Made by a program: the position numbers and the translations under genes. This document shows, piece after piece, positions 45,942 to 57,300 of a stretch of 64,000 nt of DNA. The stretch covers positions 1,922,001 to 1,986,000 of the forward strand of contig WTXG01000001.1 of assembly GCA_022496185.1 (NCBI GenBank), given 5' to 3'. The stretch is from Multifurca ochricompacta. Lineage: Eukaryota > Basidiomycota > Agaricomycetes > Russulales > Russulaceae. The notes below the pieces were generated by a model. It made no database searches. It worked only from the letters and a program-made list of their open reading frames with translations, and had not been told where the DNA came from. The number at the start of each line of letters is the position of its first letter. Within the stretch, counting starts at the first letter, position 1.

Positions 45942-47360
45942 TCACAGTCGGCTGTGATGTGTGGGGTCATCAATCAGCAGGTCCGATGTGTGCTCCGGTT
46001 TCAACTTGATGCCTATATACACTCCGGGAACGTACGTTTTGTTGTCTTCGTTTGACACGACGGCCAAACCGGGAGCACCCATGGCCCAAGACAGTGAGGT
46101 TGACACCCAGAACTGAACTTCTGTATCAGGTGGGATCCGCTGTTGAGGAAAGAAAATTCCGTCCACCACAGTGACGGGAGTACCACTCCCACTGAAGCCG
46201 ATTTTGTGGAGATGTTCGAGTAAATGCCTTTTCAAGTCTTCATCATTGTAACTTCTTATGTTCGGCAAATGTAACCACCCCCCTGCCATCTCTCTTCCAC
46301 CATCTCCCACGTGTGAAGCAGGGGTCAACATTGCTAATCCCTTGAGTATAAGCACCCCGTTTATGTCTCTCTCTCCAAATTGCCCTTCACCGTAGGAATG
46401 CCAAGGTAGTACAGGCCGTAAAACTTCTCGCGCAGGCCTCCAAGTGTACCCGGATCGCGAATCCCGCTCATTGCAGCAAAATATGAAGGAGTAATCGCCT
46501 TTGTCTTCACATGTAGTCATAAACGCATCGGAAAGCGTTTCGATGGTCGGGTCAGATGTACGCTGGGACGGCCGACCCGTGATCGTACCAATCATGGCGT
46601 AGAAGTAATTTGCCTCTTCGTGCCAGACCCTCTTCCACATACTTGACAAGACCTGGAGCGCGGACCGCTCGTAGAGCCCTCCCATGAGCCACTCGACAAG
46701 CACGTCCTCGAACGAATCTACGAACGGATAGCTAACGTGGAATTGGAAGGCGTCAGGGATGTTTCGTTTTCTGAACGTTTGGAGAAAATGTCCGAAAGAG
46801 TTTAAAAACTTCACCCCGTCTATCAGTATGTTGTCGACATTCTCTCCGACGAAGTATAATCGTTGACCGTTGACGACTTCCTGGTACGTCCAGACACTCC
46901 GGATCCAGGAATCATTCTCGAAAATGTCGAGAGCTGAGCGATCGGGACGTTCTTTATGATTCCAGTGGGCCATGGCGTCGAATGCGCGAAGCGAATCTTC
47001 GGAAAGGACTGCAATCACTTGTGCAGCTTTACCGTAGATGAAACCCATGCTTTCGAGAGTGGCGCGCTTGCGCTTGCGATCGTGTGGCACGCAGAAGATG
47101 TCCTGCCAGATTTTTTTGCATGGATGATTCCGCAAAACAGCGCGCAACGCCGGCATTGTGTGATCTGACATCATGACGTCGGCCATCGGATTGGGTGCGC
47201 GTCCTGGTCCCCAGACGTAAGAGACACAGGTGTATTCGGGTATCTGAGCACTATCGGAGAGGATATCGAGTGGCTCGGTGACAGTCCATTGACGGCCTTC
47301 TAGTTCAAAACTGGAACCCGCATGATCAATGGGGGCTTCAGTGAGGAGACGGAATTCCAT
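45942..47360 (-). CDS. HET-domain protein
   Basis: A single-exon gene of 472 residues. The N-terminal half carries the three heterokaryon-incompatibility (HET) motifs in order. Block 1 is YTCVSYVWG (residues about 43-51). Block 2 is IWQDIFCVP with MGFIYGKAAQVIAVL (about 84-117). Block 3 is WIRSVWTYQE (about 150-160). The domain is linked to programmed cell death on fusion of unlike fungal individuals. In basidiomycetes most copies have no tested role. The C-terminal half has no NACHT, WD40 or ankyrin module that I can see, so it is not an NLR-type HET gene. FCVP replaces the more usual cysteine-isoleucine (CI) pair. It shares strand and proximity with the six-TM gene but no functional link is shown. 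Confidence 0.88.
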   Translation of the reverse strand: MEFRLLTEAPIDHAGSSFELEGRQWTVTEPLDILSDSAQIPEYTCVSYVWGPGRAPNPMADVMMSDHTMPALRAVLRNHPCKKIWQDIFCVPHDRKRKRATLESMGFIYGKAAQVIAVLSEDSLRAFDAMAHWNHKERPDRSALDIFENDSWIRSVWTYQEVVNGQRLYFVGENVDNILIDGVKFLNSFGHFLQTFRKRNIPDAFQFHVSYPFVDSFEDVLVEWLMGGLYERSALQVLSSMWKRVWHEEANYFYAMIGTITGRPSQRTSDPTIETLSDAFMTTCEDKGDYSFIFCCNERDSRSGYTWRPAREVLRPVLPWHSYGEGQFGERDINGVLILKGLAMLTPASHVGDGGREMAGGWLHLPNIRSYNDEDLKRHLLEHLHKIGFSGSGTPVTVVDGIFFPQQRIPPDTEVQFWVSTSLSWAMGAPGLAVVSNEDNKTYVPGVYIGIKLKPEHTSDLLIDDPTHHSRL

Positions 47361-48051
47361 TAGGATGATCGTGTGGGGAAGTGGCGAGCCACGAAGTCCT
47401 AGGACTTCCAGGAGAAGACCGGACTCGTAGCACTCAGTGAAGGGTAGCGAGTAGCAACGCTTACGGTCCTTTCAAAGTTGTGCAAAATTGCAATATCGAT
47501 GGATGGTCGTTAGTTGCACCACCCAGTGTTATCTGTGCACGTGTCAGCGACTGCCACTGATTGTGTATAACGTAACGTAAGGGTAGGCTACAAATTACTG
47601 GACGTGGTATAAGGCCAAGCAAGGCCCATACAGTACACATACATATACACATACATATACATATACATATAATTTGGGGTTCACAAATACTGTACGGAAT
47701 CCTCTATCATAGCACACTGGTTCCTGCATCGGAATAAGGCAACCAAACTACGATGTCCGTACCTCAATCTAGGCGCCCAGCGCGAAGAAGGAGATACTTT
47801 CTCGGATAAGATGGTATTGTTTATGGTTTAGTTCTGGCAGTACCCCACCCAGATGGGGAGCGGGGAAGGGGAACCAAGAGACGCTGTGGAGAATGTGCGC
47901 CCCCTGGATTTCTTTCAGCCCCACAGGACGACTTTGGTGAATACAATAGCTCCACGCCCGTCTGAATTCGCGATAAATAGCGCGCCAAGACGCGTGGCTG
48001 TGGAGACAGACATAGAAAATGTCGATCAGTTGGCAGCGAGAAACAGGGAGC
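47361..48051. other. Intergenic region with ACATAT repeat
   Basis: HET promoter and 3' flank of the next gene; contains a TACATA/ACATAC repeat at 47635-47671. Confidence 0.5.
47635..47671. repeat. (ACATAT)n repeat
   Basis: About six imperfect ACATAT/ACACAT units. Confidence 0.85.
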
Positions 48052-48933
48052 TCACACACACATACCGTTACCGTTCGGAACCCCATCCTCTCCACACGGT
48101 ATGGTCACGAGGCCGGCGGCGCGAAAGGCGGCTCGCACCTGGCCATACGTGCCCTTGAATAGGCCTTGGTGCCCCTTTCTTGTACAAGCGCTCTCGTCTC
48201 TTTCCCTTTCGATTTCGAATTTCTTCTCGGGTTTTGGTGGCGCTTCCATACCTGCAGCTAGTACGGCCTTGGAGATGGCCCGGCTCAAACGGTATAGACG
48301 TGACCGCGTGGCTTTCTCGAAATCAGTTGGCAACGTTTCCTCTCCCTCTGGCTCAATCAACGGCGGCGGCGGCGGACTACTAGATGGAGTTTCGGAAAAT
48401 GTCGAGGAAGATGTCGTCGGAAACCGAATGTACAACCCGCCTGTTCGGAGAGACAGACCACTTTCTGATGGGGCCGTACACACTGGAGGCGTAAACGTGA
48501 CCGAGTCTTCAGGCTCCACAAGGGTCTCTTCTGATGCAGTAAATATGTCGTTAAAGACCTTGAAGTGCCTGTGGGCCGAGTTGCGCGCGCCTGCAGCAAA
48601 GGAGGCGTTTCGACGAATTATAGGACGAGCCAAATCCACCTCCTCCACCACTGATTCCGGTTCGGCGTGCGTGAAGGATTTCTTGGCTCTAATGAGCCCG
48701 AGTGATTTGCTTCGCACGGGCATGGGTAGAGACGGCAGCGGCTTGTGCGTGACAGTGGCGGGCAAGGTATTGGACCTCGAGAGCGATGGTTTTGGTATGA
48801 GATCTGAAGCGTCATACCCAACGCTGGCATGAACCATAGGGGGGCGGGGCCAGATAGATACGTTGGCAAACTCAACGACATACGGGATCCCGTAAGGGGT
48901 GACTCTTACTTCAGATTTAGGAGTAGGAGACAT
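48052..48933 (-). CDS. Proline/serine-rich hypothetical protein
   Basis: I do not recognise the family. From the ATG at 48933 (MSPTPKSEVRVTPYGIPYVV) an uninterrupted 293-residue frame runs to 48052. The frame is open further upstream to 49155, but that part looks non-coding. Features seen are a Ser/Pro-rich region with KPLPSLPMPVRSKSLGLIRA, a patch SSSPPPPPLIEPEGEE, and a charged C-terminal half, LYRLSRAISKAVLAAG. The end GTYGQVRAAFRAAGLVTIPC looks ordered. No signal peptide or membrane segment. Conserved-looking ends around a variable middle suggest a real gene rather than a chance frame. Confidence 0.7.
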   Translation of the reverse strand: MSPTPKSEVRVTPYGIPYVVEFANVSIWPRPPMVHASVGYDASDLIPKPSLSRSNTLPATVTHKPLPSLPMPVRSKSLGLIRAKKSFTHAEPESVVEEVDLARPIIRRNASFAAGARNSAHRHFKVFNDIFTASEETLVEPEDSVTFTPPVCTAPSESGLSLRTGGLYIRFPTTSSSTFSETPSSSPPPPPLIEPEGEETLPTDFEKATRSRLYRLSRAISKAVLAAGMEAPPKPEKKFEIERERDESACTRKGHQGLFKGTYGQVRAAFRAAGLVTIPCGEDGVPNGNGMCV

Positions 48934-49961
48934 TCTTCGGAAGGTAGGGCAGAGAATTGGAAGACGTGGGGCCACAGGGTGGCAGTTATTTGCTATGAAG
49001 CTTAAAACTGGGGTGCTCAAAAGAAAACGTAAGGAGATATGTGGAGCTACTAGGTGGAATTGCCCTGCGATGGAAAAAGGAAGAAAGGAGACAGGGAGGA
49101 GACCGTGCTCATATACAGCAAACCTCGAGGATGACACGTTGCAAAGCGTGGGCACCCAACGCGCGTAGAAAGCACGAGACCAAGATTAATAAGAAAAAAA
49201 CTTGGTGGGCATTTGATAGCGATTGCTGGCTCCAGCTTGATAACCTCAAACAGAATGAGCATACAGGATGAACGGATACCACTAATGCCTATAAAGTCAT
49301 GGATGATCATGCGAAAAGGTCGAGAAAGACCGGACGTTTGTCCAAGCACCAATCGCTAGGTGCCGAGTGTTAAGAGCAGAAAGTGGGGCATTCCTCATCC
49401 TTGTCCAAACTGTCGTGCGTGCAATGGCGTTTTGGACGAGGGGGGTTGGGATGACGTAAGCGAAGCAGAAAGTAAAAAAAAAGGACAACTTCGAGACGAA
49501 ACCGAGTTGAAAGGGGTGTTGTGACAGTAGAATGTGAATGTGAACAGAAACGAGACTGCGACAGATTTAATTGTATTATCATCATGATACACATGCATGC
49601 AGGGCAAGTAAATTGAGTGTTGAGTGACAAGTCGCACCGAGGAGGAAGAGTGACTGGGCAGAGGATAAACAGAGGTTTTCACAAGTTGTTATTGTTGGGA
49701 AAAGCAGACGCTTGGTTGGAGTGGTGTCGGGAAAACGTAAAGATTTGATTGAACTCATAAAGACACCAATCACCATGCGAACGGGACTTTCCAAAGAGAG
49801 TAACCAAAGCTCGAAAGCGAGACGAGTTTTCAGAAGAGGGCAAGTGGAGACGAGGAGCGAGTGATTTGTGCCTCAAAGCTAGCGCCACAGAAGAAGTACC
49901 CCTAATCGCTTCACGTCTTAGGTCGGTGGGGCCTGCCAAATGTTGTGTGAGGAAGTAGAAC

Positions 49962-50000
49962 AGAAAAAAAGAAAAAAAAGAAAAGAAAAGAAAAAAAGAG
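49962..50000. repeat. Poly-A/G tract
   Basis: Runs of A interrupted by single G residues. Confidence 0.85.
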
Positions 50001-50150
50001 GGGAGGTGCGGCGTTATCGGGTAACGAATGAGGGAAAGATTACGTGATACGATCGATGATACGTGCGATATGAGAAAACAAAAATTAATTTATACTGGAC
50101 TGGCCAAGTTCAAGTTCTTGATCGTAAATTTATTTATCTATCCATAAGAG

Positions 50151-50212
50151 TGAGTGAGAGGGAGAGGGAGGAGAGAGAGGGAGAGGGAGAGGGAGAGGGA
50201 GGGGGAGGGAAG
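50151..50212. repeat. (GAGGGA)n tract
   Basis: Imperfect GAGGGA/GAGA units, purine-only for about 60 bp, upstream of the DUF89 gene. Confidence 0.9.
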
Positions 50213-50378
50213 ATATTCGTATTTGTATTTGTTTGGAGGGTTCTAATATCATATCAAAGTACAGTGCACGATGATGTCATCGGGACATTCCTTTAAAGGC
50301 AGACAACTCATCGCAAATGAAAAAAAATGCAGAACAGAAACATAATAAATACTACTCCTACTCGCCCCTTCTCGCACT

Positions 50379-50385
50379 TATATAA
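50379..50385 (+). promoter_or_regulatory. TATA box of DUF89 gene
   Basis: TATATAA 67 bp upstream of the ATG at 50452. The spacing is plausible; there is no other support. Confidence 0.45.
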
Positions 50386-50451
50386 CAAGTGAAAAAATTA
50401 TTTGTGTGAGATTTATCCCCCCCGTTCTCACTTGTACGGTCATTCACTTAA

Positions 50452-52507
50452 ATGTCTTCTCTAGCTCTCGATTTCGACTCACCCAACTTTGAGTACTTCC
50501 CTCCAACACCAACTACATCTGACGACGAGTCTGAATTCGTCAAGCCAACAATAGAGAATCCATCACCGATGTCTAGCAGAACTCCCAACTCTGTTTATCT
50601 CACCAAGCCTAACACCACTTCTGCTGTCCAAAACGCTCCCTCAAAGGTCACCCTTCATCTAGGCCACCTCCCCTCAAAGAAAGACATTAAAGGACCCTGG
50701 CCGCGTACACCTACTCGCGTAAGTGTTTTGATGGTTCATTGTATACTTCATCAAGGGAGGTTAATATCTATCCTTTCCTTCCAGGTTGACCCAAATAACC
50801 CTCCGTGGCCGGCCTACCGTGGATACCATGAATACTCGTTCGCTCATGCCACCATGGGCGTACGCCTTCCCACTATCCTCGGTAAAGCCATCGACGATGC
50901 CACCCGTACTCTGAACGGACAATCGGCTGAGGAGAAGATCGTTGACTTGGTCCAATGTATCGAACGCATGGATGTCCTCATGCAAGACTTGTCTGGTAAC
51001 CAGAAACTCCGGCCTATCGTCGACGACGGTGAAGCAGACGTTGCCCTATGGAACAAGGAGATTGCCAAGTACTTCCAGGGTTCGTTCGTTTGCTAGTATA
51101 TGATCACGTGTCACATCTAAGCGGTGGATTTCTTCAGGAAAGGACTTCATGAACGCCCCATGGCTTTTTGCTGAGGCATACAAGTATCGTCGCCTGCGCG
51201 AGGCGTTCACTGTCAGCAAGTACTGGGGTGATTACGACGTATTTTATAGACAGAAGGTAGTACTGTTGCCTCTGGACTTTTTTCAGTGCCGCTGACATGG
51301 CTGATCTGCCAGTGCGATACCTTCTCTCGCTCATCGGATGCCGTCTTTGAGTTGTCAATGCGCTTTGCCGTGCCCTTTATCCAGTCGGACAAGTCTCCCG
51401 AGACAAAATTAGATACCGAACGTCTCATGTTCCTTGAGCTGACGCAAGGTTTGCGACATCCAGATAGCCAGTGTTAACGTATTTCCAACTTTGACTGTTT
51501 CTAGTTTGCCTTTGGGGAAACTCCACCGATCTCTCACTACTCATCAATATGACTGAGGACCAAATTAAATCCCTCCAGTCCACGGGCGGTGACCACCTCG
51601 CCGCAACTGAGAAGAACATTCTCGGAAATCATCTCAATCAACTATGGGATACTGTCAAGGAGCTTCGTGACAAGACCGGCGGGCGCATTGACTTCGTTCT
51701 CGACAACGCTGGCTTTGAGCTATACTGTGATTGCGTTTACGGTTCGTTTGACGACCCGCACAGCGTTAATGTCATCTGAATCGCGATTTCAGCCGACTTT
51801 CTCATTCAGAGTGGCCTGGCGAAGCAAATTCGTTTCCATGGCAAGCGATACCCTTGGTTTGTTTCGGATGTAACTAAGAAGGATTGGGAGTGGCTTTTCA
51901 ACTCGATGGTCTACGGCCACCTCTTCCCAAAGGCAACTGAGCAGGAGCGCGAGTCTCTCCGCCGTCTTGGCCTCCGCTGGAAGGTAAGCGATCCATATGT
52001 ATGTTCCTGTACAAACACGAATGCCCACCTGTGCATGTGTGTAGCAATATGCGCACGAGGGCAAGTGGGTTTACGAGCAGCACCCTTTCTGGTGTACCGG
52101 CTACACGTTCTGGGAGCTGCACACCGAGGCACCGGATCTCTTCTTGCATTTATCACGTTCAGACCTTGTCATCTTTAAAGGCGACTTAAACCACCGCAAG
52201 CTCACATACGACTGCGCTGCCCCTGCATCGACGCCTTTTGATATTGCCATTGGACCTATGGCTAGCGCTGCGGGAGCCCCAAAGGTCTGCTCACTTCGTA
52301 CCATTAAAAGTGACGTTGTCGTAGGCCTGGAGAGTGATGAAATCGCGGAAAGGCTCGACAAGGAGGAACCCGGTTGGAAAATCAGCGGGAAATATGTGAG
52401 CAAGGTCGTTCTCGTCGCATTGGTGAATAATATTCAATTTTTTATTTTCTTAGGCTGTTGTCCTTCTCTCTGAGGGTCGACCTGGGGAGAAAGTCCGCTT
52501 TGCGTAG
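50452..52507 (+). CDS. ARMT1: DUF89/ARMT1-type metal-dependent damage-control phosphatase
   Basis: This is a member of the DUF89 (damage-control phosphatase) family, which removes phosphate from harmful sugar phosphates such as fructose-1-phosphate and related metabolites. Eight exons join in frame from the ATG at 50452. After a Ser/Thr-rich start come WPAYRGYHEYSFAHATMGVR and FMNAPWLFAEAYKYRRLREA. LWGNSTDLSLLINMTEDQI follows. The metal-binding block VLDNAGFELYCDCVYADFLI carries Asp and Asn ligands (about 51700-51800). Then come HGKRYPWFVSDVTKKDWEW, the CTGYTFWELHTEAP block and the second Asp/Lys motif, VIFKGDLNHRKLTYD (about 52170-52210). It ends SEGRPGEKVRFA at 52507. No frame lesions were seen. 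Its activity is inferred from family knowledge. Confidence 0.93.
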
Positions 52508-53024
52508 AAGTTTAGAATCATCTGTTCATTTTCCTACGCTGGATTATTATGATCACGAAGTTGCAATCGGTTTTTTTAATTTTATTTCTTGTAATCACAG
52601 GACGAGCGCCGGTCTTGTTGTTCTAGTTCTGTCCGATGTTACACCACCATCTGCACCTAGTCCTTCATCCCGTCCCACTCATATACCATTCCCGCCGTCG
52701 GGATCCGTGTGTAATTCAATAACTCAGATGTCTTCTACGTGGGAATAGCGTCACAGACGACGAAAGCCAAAGCCGAAACACCGAATGTGGATCCGGCCCG
52801 GATGAATGTTAAACTCCGGCTCCGGGGTTCCAGAAAGTCGGTCGTCGGAGGGCGGAGGGCGGAGTGCGGAGGAATGACCGTAAGACCCGAAAAACCCGGA
52901 ATATCCGCGCCCGCACCCGCAACACCAAACTCTTAGCTGACCCAAGTGGGTGAGGACAAAGACCCGTCACCGTGTCCTTCCACCGTTTGTGTAACTCTGG
53001 CAAATTTGACCAACACCGTATCTG
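52508..53024. other. Intergenic region
   Basis: DUF89 3' flank and promoter of the Spo7-like gene. No conserved coding segment. Confidence 0.5.
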
Positions 53025-54091
53025 ATGCCAAGGAAGTCCACGCAATCCCCTTCAGGCTCCTTCTATCCCCCTAATGACCAGGCAACGCATAGAGATCTTT
53101 TACTCTTTGAAGAGCGACTCAAGACCAATGCACTCATCCTCAACCGCAGAAAGTCTCGTTATCAATGTACGTGCCTTCTTCCATTACCCACAGAACCCTC
53201 TCATATAACATCTTACGCTTAGTCTTTCTTGCTCAGTTGATTGTCACCATCATCTTCCTGCTTTGCGAAGTTCTGCTGAACACATCATTCCTTTCTATTC
53301 CCTACCAACATTTTCTTTCCCGCGCACTTCCAAGCGTCTATGGAGCGGATGTCGAAGTACGCCTGCACCCATACGTCGTTTCGGGACTCCTTTTTGTTTC
53401 TGTGACCACCCTGCTCCTTTTCTTCGCAACTGGCTTGTATTCTGAAAAGATAGGCTATGCCAATCGGTACGGCCATTATTATTTTATCCGTATACCGCCA
53501 TTCATTTCATCCAGCTACGTTCCTCACGCAAATCGCGCTCTGCGTAACTTCAACATGTATCTCAACATGCGCCAGGCCCCTCGCGGGTCACCATACAACC
53601 CACTCTCCTACCTCTTTCCCCGTCCTTCCTCTTATCCCAATGGATCGATAGCTTCTAAACGAGCAAGGTCTCCTTCTCCTGCACGACTGGGAAAACGTTC
53701 ATCTTCCGCCGTCCCGATGCCTTCGATCCCACCAACCTCAAACCCCCGTGGGGAGCTCATTTTCTCTTCCCGCGTGGACCGTGGGTTCAGAGAAGCTTAT
53801 GAGCGATACCGTGCTGCCTTTGAGCGCAAACGTGATGAGCGTGAACGACAGGCCGCAGCGCATACTTGGAGCGGATGGTTTTTGCAGAAGATGCCTTGGA
53901 ACCGTGCCCCTCTACCGACAGCGGACTCTTCTACACCGACCCCATCTCAGAGTCGCGTTAGTTCATTGTCCGCGAGAGAGCGCGTTGGAGTACTGTCATC
54001 GAGAGGTTCACTCAAGTCATCGAGGGGGTCTACACCAACACAGTCCCCAGAACCAGGTCGTGGGAGACCTCTAGCGTCCCCAATAGTATAA
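53025..54091 (+). CDS. SPO7: Spo7-like regulatory subunit (Nem1-Spo7 lipid phosphatase complex)
   Basis: Spo7 pairs with the phosphatase Nem1 at the nuclear envelope/ER and activates lipin, so it controls phospholipid versus triacylglycerol synthesis and nuclear shape. The start at 53025 gives HRDLLLFEERLKTNALILNR, the typical Spo7 lead-in, then two membrane spans, FLAQLIVTIIFLLCEVLL and VVSGLLFVSVTTLLLFFATG. The conserved block ANRYVPHANRALRNFNMYLN is split by a 48-nt intron. A long Ser/Pro/Arg-rich cytosolic tail follows, ending LASPIV at 54091. The second intron is 48 nt with no stop in frame, so an unspliced isoform is possible. Family assignment rests on layout and motifs. Confidence 0.75.
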
Positions 54092-54374
54092 TTCATAAAC
54101 TTGGAATGTGGTATACCTCTAGATCTCTAGTAACCTGTGAAGAATATTGTAGTGTAGTGTAGATGATGATCAACACAAACTAAGCGAGTACGATGGCGAT
54201 GGAGATGGGGAAAGACACGATCATGTGATGAGACGCGGTGGTGTTACGTTTGTGTCTCTCTGCTCTGCCAGGCCAGGAACTGGTGACCAAGTGATCCTCT
54301 GCTCTCTGCTCTCTGCTCTGTTTGAACACAACCCTTGAGGATTAAGCACGCAGGCGTTACCACTCCTCGTCGTG

Positions 54375-57300
54375 ATGGCTTGGACAATCGACTACGAACA
54401 TGATTCGGAAGAGGTAATTACCCTAAAGAAACGTATTGCGGAACAAGGTCATCAACATTTTTACCTAGTCTGCGCTTAACCCTTGTCGACTCATGTTCTT
54501 TCGCGTTCTTAGATAACCATTGCTCTACCGTTCAAGGTCAACTGATCAAGACAAAGTCCGCGCTGGACGAGAACAAAGCCGCGCTTGATGAGACTACTTA
54601 TAAGGTCGGTTGGAATCCGTTTTGCACCAAAACTTAAGGTTGAACATGTCCTTGTTATTCAGCTGCGCTACGAGGCTGATAGGGCACTTCGCCTCGGCGA
54701 GGAGCTTCGAGAATGCAGGGAGAACCTAGAGAGAGAGAAGCTCATGCGACAAAATGCGGACCTGGCTGTTCACAATGCAGCGGGGAAAGAAAAGCAAGAG
54801 GAAGTCGAACGAAGGGAGCTCCAGCAAACGCTCGAGTCTATTTCTTCTCGCGAGACGGCTTCCAATACCATCATATCGAACCTACGAAACGAAAAGCTTG
54901 CCCTTGAGCGTCGCATGCGTGAACTCGAGGCGAATCTACAGCAAGTTATTAGCGCTGCGACTCCCAAGAGAAGGGGTCGCGGGCGCTCATCCTCATTCTC
55001 GGACGTGCGGATCACGGCGCTCGAGCGAGATCTTGGCGAATCCCAAGCTTCAGTGATAGATCTCCGGGCTGAACTTGGGAAGGCCCAAGAGAAACTTAGG
55101 CGTACCGAGAAGGACCTTTTCCGAACCGAGAACGAGAAGACGGTACTTGAGCGAAGGGCAGCCACGAGATGAAGAGTATACGAGAGAAATTAGCCAGCAA
55201 AGACGAGGAGATCCTGCGACACTCTGGTGGGGGCGATGTTAGACTAGCGCAGGAACGCGAAGAGGAGCTCATCCGGAGAGTAGAGGAAGAAGAAGCCAAA
55301 GTACTAGCGCTGGAGCGATTGTTGTCAGAAACCAGCGATCTCAAGGAGATGGAGAGCGCGCTACAGAAGGCAAGAAAGCAGCTCGCAGCGGAGATAGGCA
55401 GAGTTAAAAGTCTCGAGGAGAAAAATGCTGGCCTTAGTAGGGATATGAGACGAGTACGGGACACATTGGATGAATCGCGCGCCCATGCTCAGAGTCTCGG
55501 GGTAGCACTGGATGAAAAGCACTCCCTCATACACTCCTCACAGGCTCAGGAGAGGTACGTCGATGTTGTTTTGTTGCTAGGAGTATTACCATATCCTTGC
55601 AGAGCTCTTAGGGCACAGGTGAACGCTTTACGGGAGGAGGTCACGTCTCTGAAAGCTGAACAGTCCGGTAGTTCGCATATTTAACCATTTCCAGGGAGAG
55701 TGACTGATGAATTCGGTCTTCAGTGCCCACCTCAGGTGCTCCATACTTAAATGATGGGCCAGGCGCTATAACCGACGTCGAGACCGTGGAGAAGCTCCTT
55801 ACAGCCGTGAACAGGCTTAGAAGTGAGCGCGACGAACTACGCCGACAACTCGAATTCCTTCAGATAGAATCTAAATTTACCATTGAAGCGCTCGAGGACA
55901 AGATTAATTCTGGGGTTCCATGTACGGGAACAGCTAAAGCGGTTGAAGATCCTCGAATTTCTCAGCTCCAGAGTGAAGTTCAGGAGCTTCTTGAGCGATT
56001 GGCCAAGGCCAACTCCCGCTTCCGTATGGACTTAACCTCTTCCACGACAGTATCTTCTCGCCTTGGTCTCATTGCTTCTGCGTCTCTGGCTATGGTGGGG
56101 CACCTACAGACACGCGTCGATCACGAGATCGAGGTGAACAAAGAAGCCCGCGTTGAAATCCCCCGCCTCAGCTCTCAGTTGCAAGATTCTCTTGCCTCAA
56201 AGGACGAATCTCTTCGCGCGTCTCACGGTCTGCAGCAGTCCCTACTTGATATAAAGCATCAACTTGAATCAAACATCAGTAGTCTACACGATACTCAGCA
56301 GCAGCGTGACGATCTGCTTCTCCAAATTGAACATTTACGGTCTCAGGTTGCTGCAAATGATTGTCTAAGAGAGCAATATCAAGAACTGCAGTCTAGTCTA
56401 GAGGGCACAGCTGCTAGGCTTTCCGACGTCACGAAGGCCCTCGAAGACGCGGAGTCCGAGCGCAACTCTCTCAAGGTTGAGGTTGTCAACCTACGCGAGG
56501 ACATGACATCTGCTCAAGAGGAAATGAAGCAGGCTGAGCAGCGCTACAGTGTTCTCCAGAACCAACAGCTCTCCGCTATGTCGTCCACACAAATCAACCG
56601 TAAACTAAAGGAACAGATCGAAGAGCTGGAGGATCGCGTCGCACGTCGTACGGAACAAATTGGTATTCATCAGCATGACATCAGACGTCTCGAAACGAAT
56701 CTCAAGCTTCAAGAAGATCGCATCGCTGAGATGACGAGCGAGCTCGAAATTGCTATGTCAGAAAAGGAGAGTATGGTAGAAGATTGTGCCGACGCGCGGG
56801 AAGCCCGGGATCGTGCGCTCAAGAAGGCAGAAGACCTTGAAGATACCGTGGAAACTCTGGACACGCAGCTGCACGCCTCGGAAGAGCAGCGTGACAGCGA
56901 GGTGGTCGCGTTGGTTGGAGTTTGGTTTTCGATGCTAACCAAGTCACGATTATCCTTAGCTCACCTGCGTTCCGTGGCTTATGAGGCAAGCGCCACAAAC
57001 GCAGATATGGCACAAAGGCTTCAGCTAGTCTCTGCCAAGTGCGACTCTGCTATGACACTTCTGGGCCAACGGGCTTCCGAGCTAGAATCGGCGCACAAAG
57101 TAGCTGCAGCTCGTAATGAGGACGTCCGCAGTGGCGTCATCGCCCTTTCTGTCGTTCAAACGAGCGCCGCGGAATTCCGACGCGGAGTGCAACTCGATCG
57201 AGACAGGATTCGTGCCCTTCTCGCCGCCACTCGGGATGAGGTCAATGTCCTGCAAGATCAGTTACGGAGGCGACGCGAGCAAGAACTCGCGGAAAGCACC

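Larger units (their letters stand above)
48934..50451. other. Intergenic region with A/G-rich tracts
   Basis: Divergent upstream region of the orphan and the DUF89 gene. It contains an A-run/G repeat (49962-50000) and GAGGGA units (50151-50212), with a TATA box at 50379. Confidence 0.55.
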
